A stretch of 64,000 nucleotides of DNA. Source: Castanea sativa. Its lineage: Eukaryota > Streptophyta > Magnoliopsida > Fagales > Fagaceae. Positions 59,801-64,000 of this stretch are shown here, piece by piece. A program made the translations under genes and the position numbers. A model generated the notes under the pieces. The model saw nothing but the letters and a program-made list of their open reading frames with translations, did not search any database and was not told the DNA's origin. The DNA lies in assembly GCF_040712315.1 (NCBI RefSeq), contig NC_134021.1:45881501-45945500 (forward strand). The letters run 5' to 3'. Position 1 is the stretch's first letter. Every line of letters begins with the position of its first letter.

Positions 59801-62307
59801 GGTTTCAATGTTTCCTGGGGGGGGGGGGGGGGGGGTAAGAATAGTAACGAAATGAATTAAAATCAAGACAAGGATGTTTGTTCATAATTGTAAAACCCAG
59901 AAAAAAAAATTTTAATTAGGTACTTCAATAAATTCACTTTGGGGTTAATAAAAGATTATATTATTATTATTGCTGTTGTTGTTTCTTTAGGGGTTTCTAG
60001 AAAAACTAAGATAATAATCCCTTGTTAGTTACTAAACTCATCAAAGTTAACGTATGCTATAGAGAGTTCTATAGAGGAGTCTCAAAATTCACAAAGGAGA
60101 GGAAATTGTGGTGGAACATTAAAGCCAAGATATATCAAAGCATCCAAGAACCCTAAGGTAAGAAATTCTAATAAGGACTCTAATCTCTTCACATTTCCAT
60201 AATCTAGGGTTTTGGAAATTGATTTTTCAAGATTTTGAGGATTTAAGCACATTGATTACATAAAACCTCATACGTCGATTTTGGATTTTAGGTTTAGATC
60301 ATTGACTTTAGGATGTTAACAACTTAATTTTTTAAGGGAATTAGTAAGCAAATTAAGCCTAAACATGATCTTAACATTGAATTTTCAAATATATATATAT
60401 ATATATATAAACATATATATGTGTGTGTGTGTACTGCATATCGAATTCTACTAGAAAAATTTGAGTGGGAACTTGATTTGGTTCGTAAAAAGGAATTAAA
60501 AAATAAAAAATAAAATTCTGGAAAGAAAAAATCTGGGAAATTGGATAAAGATACAGAAGCTAAGGGTTCCTTGCTGGCCACATGGTTGCAGTAGAGTGAG
60601 GCTCACTCCTTCACCCAATTAGGCCTGAAAAAAGCCCATTATGGCCCACTTGCCTAGAATAGACTAGTGTACTTGCCAAGAACCTTGTAGCTCAATTGGT
60701 ACTTTTTGGTGTTTCTAATGAAGATGTCTAGAATTTAAATCCCCCCTCTCCCAATTATTGAATTACAAATAATAAATAAATAGAGAGAGAGAGAGAGAGT
60801 AGTGGACCCCACATTGGGCCAAAATTCATCCTAAAACATGTGATTTCTAAATTATTATAAAGTTTAGAAGGCTGTTTTACATAGGTTCTCTCAAAATGTT
60901 TAGGTCAAATTTTAAGGTAGTCTTTCTACAGTTCCAGAAGCAAATATATTTTTGGTACTTTTTCAATTGAGGTGCTTTTAAGGGAAAAATTCAAAACACC
61001 TCAATTGAACGATAAAATTTGTATCATTTCAAACTCAATTGAGCAATATAGTTCCTTTTGAAATGATAAAATTTTGTATTAAAATGGTTTTAGCTAGCAC
61101 ATTTTTACATCCTTCAAATTTGGAACAAGCATGTGAAGTTAAGTGAGAAGAACCGAAAGTTTGAATGAAATAGAAATATAAGAAGGTTTTTTTTGTTAAA
61201 TGAGATGTTATCATATATGATTTTGGATATGGCTACAATGAAAATTGATTTGTTTTGGGAAAATGAACAATTACAGTCTAACTATGCTTTGGACCCTACA
61301 AATGGGAATGAATGTTGGTATAGTAGTTACTTCGGGGGCCTATCACAAGGATATAGCATGACCAGTTGACCAGTCATAACTATTTATTATATGTAATGTT
61401 TTAAAACGTTTGTGCTATTTAAAAAGTTAGGTGAATTTTTTATATTATTCAATTATTGTTAATTGCTTTCAACTGTGTGATTAGTAGTTCTAAATGAACT
61501 TAATTATTGATTACAAACCTAAGAACTTTATTTACTGTGAATATGATGTTTTTATTACTGTATTTGATCCAGATAGTTAAGGCTAGTGGTAAATTAATGA
61601 TTTGTTGAACTCGCCCTTTTCTTTCTCTTTTATAGATCTTGAAGAAGAGCAATCATATTGGACTAGTGTTGTGGGTGGTGTGTGATAGGATCTTAGGCTA
61701 GTATCAATAAGTGCTATGTGTCACATTTAAATAACTTTTAAAATTTGTATTTGTGGAACTTCTACTGGTTGTAAGGAGTCTTCAAAACAGCTTCTATTTA
61801 TTTCCTTAGCAAATAAGATTATTTGAGATGAAACAGTTATTGTAATTTTATTGGATTTGAATAATTTCTAGAACCATGTTTTGGAGGAGAATTATAGCAT
61901 TTGATCAAGGGCTCTAGCTCAGTTGATAGAGCACCTCGTTTACAGGCACACCAATAGGGCCTTGCACACCGAAAGGTGAAGTTCTTTCATGCCGCGGCTG
62001 CTGTCACATGCCTAACTCATACGTTTGGGATCATAATGTGACAATAATAAAGGATGGATGTTATTAAATAAAATTTGCATAAAAAATTAAGAGACTTATA
62101 AGAACCTGCTATATAACACTCAAGGAAGGCTCTTGAGAGCATCATTGGAACGAATTTTGCAAGATCTTCAGCTTCAAGATGAGGAAGAACGCCAAGTTCT
62201 TCCATCCAAGGCCACGCGTGGTCTTGTAGTATTAAGGAGCAATAGTACATAGCCTGCTGATAGGGTTGTTGGAACTTGTAATTTTGATACTCCTTTGTTA
62301 CCGTTTC
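56824..62307 (-). CDS. PXM16: Insulin-degrading-enzyme-like M16 zinc peptidase, peroxisomal, C-terminal part
   Basis: Seven 3' exons in reading order: 62307-62106, 59814-59606, 59042-58918, 58833-58782, 58704-58618, 57428-57306 and 57075-56824. They total 1050 nt (349 aa and stop) with all joins in phase. Plant family members are about 970 aa, so this is roughly the last third. The protein starts in the window at 'ETVTKEYQNYKFQQPYQQ'. It includes 'LILQDHAWPWMEELGVL', 'FHQLRSVEQLGYITVLMQR', 'RNDSGIRGVQFIIQS' and 'LRQLTQQELIDFFNECIKVG'. It ends in Ser-Lys-Leu, a type 1 peroxisomal signal, which fits the peroxisomal M16 protease of Arabidopsis. The zinc-binding HxxEH domain would be encoded beyond 64000. 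M16 enzymes enclose and cut short peptides; here they may clear import presequences. No stop interrupts the visible exons. A 5'-truncated pseudogene cannot be excluded. Confidence 0.88.
57201..57231. repeat. (ATT)n microsatellite in a peptidase intron
   Basis: About eight ATT units in the final intron. A further TA/ATT cluster lies near 57495-57532 in the preceding intron. Confidence 0.75.
58485..58636 (-). repeat. 76-bp tandem duplication across an exon/intron border
   Basis: Two copies without visible differences, 58485-58560 and 58561-58636, begin GTCATGATAAAGCCC. Each contains, on the minus strand, the last exonic bases 'GACCAACGAAGAATTTAAG' and the donor GTGAGAAC. The first donor met by the transcript (58617-58616) yields the normal exon; the second copy lies in the intron as a spare donor. 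Confidence 0.95.
59817..59835 (-). repeat. Homopolymer C-tract abutting a splice acceptor
   Basis: In gene orientation about 19 consecutive C residues directly precede the AG acceptor of the exon starting at 59814, replacing the usual T-rich tract. Confidence 0.85.
60391..60432. repeat. (TA)n(TG)n microsatellite in a peptidase intron
   Basis: Mixed TA and TG dinucleotide tract within the 2.3-kb intron. Confidence 0.75.
60672..60800 (+). mobile_element. Probable tRNA-derived SINE
   Basis: Starts 'agaaccttgtagctcaattgg', with a box A-like TAGCTCAATTGG, and has a degenerate box B in 'tctagaatttaaatccccc' about 35 bp on. It ends in an AT-rich tail and a GA microsatellite. A clear target duplication was not found. 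Confidence 0.5.
61908..61944 (+). other. tRNA-Val-like 5' half (plastid trnV-UAC-like)
   Basis: The 37 nt contain 'tagctcagttgatagagc' followed by 'acctcgtttaca', which closely resembles the 5' exon of the plastid trnV-UAC gene, including the anticodon region, as I recall it. The sequence after it does not look like the trnV intron or 3' exon, so no complete tRNA is encoded. It is either a plastid-derived scrap or the head of a tRNA-derived repeat. Confidence 0.4.
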
Positions 62308-63141
62308 CTGATAAAGAACATGCGGATATTATGTAATATGCTTTTGTCAAATACACTGCTTGAGATTTTTTATGGAACCCATAAGTTATAGGCTCTATGG
62401 ATGAACCCTTCTCTTTTTAATAAGATAAACTAAAAGGGAAATGGTTTAAGCCCAAATGCACAGGATGTCTACAAAAGACCATACCTTAAAGAATATAGCA
62501 ATTACATGATAAAGAATAAAAAGAGAAAAAAAAATCAAGAAATTTAAATTTAAACAGAAAAAAAGGGCCATCAAGTGGAGAAAAAGGCCTCCCAGGGAAC
62601 ATGGCATCATGGAAACATCAATGAGCCCATAAAATATATCTAGGCATAAGGAGTTGATTAGAAAAATTGAAAACGCATGAGATATCAATGGGACTGTGTC
62701 GTGTATTATTACTCAGATTATTATGAACACCCCCCCCCCCTCCTCTCCCCACAAAAGCCTGCCAAAAAAATGTAAATAAAGTTTGACCACCTTCTTGTGT
62801 ATGATTATGTTCATAACTTTAACATGGCCTCCCATATCCTTCCACTTCTGGCTAACATCTTAGTGCAAATTAGCTAAATGAGAATAATTGGAAACCAAAA
62901 GGGGTGTGATTAGAGAGAGATGTGGGCGAGTGAGTATACGCAGTCATGTGCATCTTGTATGACTAACATCCAGTTTAAGAAGTTGACAAAGTATTTGATT
63001 AGACAATTTACATCATAAGGGCTGTGATAAGAATAAATGGAAACCTAGGTGTCAAATAAAACTTCATTATACCATAGAGGATATTGTGCATTTCATTCTA
63101 ATAATTTTCAAGATCTGGCCTGATGTACTATGACCCTAGAA
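62308..63141. other. Upstream intron of the M16 peptidase gene
   Basis: No further peptidase exon was recognised on the minus strand. A C-run lies near 62730-62740. The intron continues into the hAT derivative. Confidence 0.6.
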
Positions 63142-63980
63142 CTATGAAGCACGGGTGTGTTTCCAGATTCGGGTGCGGATGTAGGACTCAGCAATTTTTG
63201 AAAAAGTAGGGTGCGGGTGAGGCAGGGTGCGGCGATTAAAAAATTATTAAAAATATTTTTATTTATATTTTATATATATTGCTAAGCATAAATTATAAAA
63301 TTATGTTTTGAAAATACAATTTTATGATTTTACAATTATAATTGAAATTATATTTTTTAAAATACAATTTCACAAAATATATGCAAAATTATGTGTAACT
63401 AATTATTTGCAACAATAATTAATCTATATTAAAATCCCAATTATAGTGCACAACTTCAGTTTCATTGGTGCACAACTAAAAAAAGCCATAGTGTTTCTAC
63501 AGTTCTTCCCCACACACCACATCAATAAATGCCAGACCCACTCTCCTCAAAAGTCAAAACGCACACCTCCACTCCACACAGTGACATCACTCTCCTCTCC
63601 TCTTTCCAAAAAAAAAAAAATCTTCCACACTCTCCTCTCCACATCAGAAGAGATTTTATCCATCCTCGTCCTCAACTGTCTTACATCGGCGGTGAGACTA
63701 AGATTCTCATTCTCGCCGTCGATCTCAACTCCTTCATTTCCAAACTCTCCGCTCTCTGTATAGGCGGCGCCGATTCCGACTTGTCGTTCAAGTACCAGCT
63801 CCCCGGCGAAGACCTCGATGCTTTGATTTCGGCTGATTCGGCGCGAGTCTACACCGCGTCGGCGCGATTCGGAAAAAAAAAAAAAAAAAAGGACGCGGCA
63901 CCGACACACAGGCAGCCGCGTCCCTTGCGTGTCGCTGCGTCTGGCCACGGGTGCGGCGGCTATTTTTCCGTGTCCGTGCA
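63142..63980. mobile_element. Non-autonomous hAT element with captured gene fragment
   Basis: The left end CTATGAAGCACGGG and the following 'gactcagcaatttttgaaaaagt' and 'attaaaaatatttttattta' segments match the left end of the hAT at 2507. The right part (about 63827-63980; 'cggctgattcggcgcgagtc', 'tccgtgtccgtgcaacaccc') matches that element's GC-rich right end. No transposase is present. The centre carries a PB1-domain fragment. The exact right end, and a target duplication to pair with CCCTAGAA at 63134-63141, are not clear. Confidence 0.7.
63658..63830 (+). pseudogene. Captured PB1-domain gene fragment
   Basis: The plus-strand frame from 63658 reads 'IHPRPQLSYIGGETKILIL', then 'SFISKLSALC' and 'DLSFKYQLPGEDLDALIS'. 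This is the N-terminal half of the plant PB1 domain found in many octicosapeptide/PB1 proteins and kinases ('GGETKI', 'FKYQLPxEDLDALIS'). Small insertions and deletions relative to the family show decay. It joins hAT end sequence directly at about 63830. The fragment has no start codon or 3' part, so it is not a working gene. Confidence 0.75.
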
Positions 63981-64000
63981 ACACCCATGGAAAGCTTCCT

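Noticed and set aside
61908..61985. A complete tRNA gene
   Set aside because: Only the 5' half is tRNA-like; no matching T-arm and acceptor stem follow.
63547..63984. A 145-codon minus-strand frame across the hAT derivative
   Set aside because: It is antisense to the PB1 fragment, whose plus-strand translation is clearly the real homology.

Overview
This is nuclear DNA of a dicot plant, probably a woody species. It holds split genes with GT-AG introns, plant-specific protein families and a dense load of plant transposons. Fagales is a guess only; nothing in the window fixes the genus.

Genes. Three are complete: CHLH, the magnesium-chelatase H subunit (14905-20810, +, five exons, 1383 aa); a STELLO-type Golgi protein of cellulose synthesis (27347-23362, -, three exons, 764 aa); and a conserved plant protein of unknown function with a helix-turn-helix-like C-terminus (41608-44044, +, five exons, 259 aa). 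A fourth, small conserved gene lies at 53407-53652 (+). The last seven exons of a plant insulin-degrading-enzyme-like M16 peptidase, ending in the peroxisomal signal SKL, run from 62307 to 56824 (-); its 5' part lies beyond position 64000. CHLH and STELLO are convergent neighbours with no evident functional link.

Mobile elements, left to right. (1) About 1.97-10.4 kb is a decayed L1-type LINE whose ORF1 is split by a 3153-bp hAT transposon (2507-5659) flanked by the exact 8-bp duplication GGTACGAT. (2) 10.4-13.8 kb is unidentified repetitive DNA with several tandem repeats. (3) 29.55-35.13 kb is a Ty3/gypsy element with a left LTR and no right LTR. (4) 36.24-38.26 kb is a 2-kb solo LTR with duplication TTACT. 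(5) 38.34-41.10 kb is a Ty1/copia element with both LTRs and duplication CAACT that has lost integrase and reverse transcriptase. (6) 44.66-45.45 and 46.30-47.51 kb are MITE-like elements, each carrying a younger insertion. (7) 49.98-50.77 kb is a solo LTR related to the gypsy element. (8) 54.58-55.13 kb is an inverted-repeat element. (9) 63.14-63.98 kb is a non-autonomous hAT derivative carrying a captured PB1-domain gene fragment.

I found no new biological system. The points most worth a second look are the 130-bp tandem duplication that doubles a splice acceptor in CHLH, the similar 76-bp duplication of a donor in the M16 peptidase gene, the PB1 fragment in the hAT element, and the insertions that can be ordered in time by target-site duplications.
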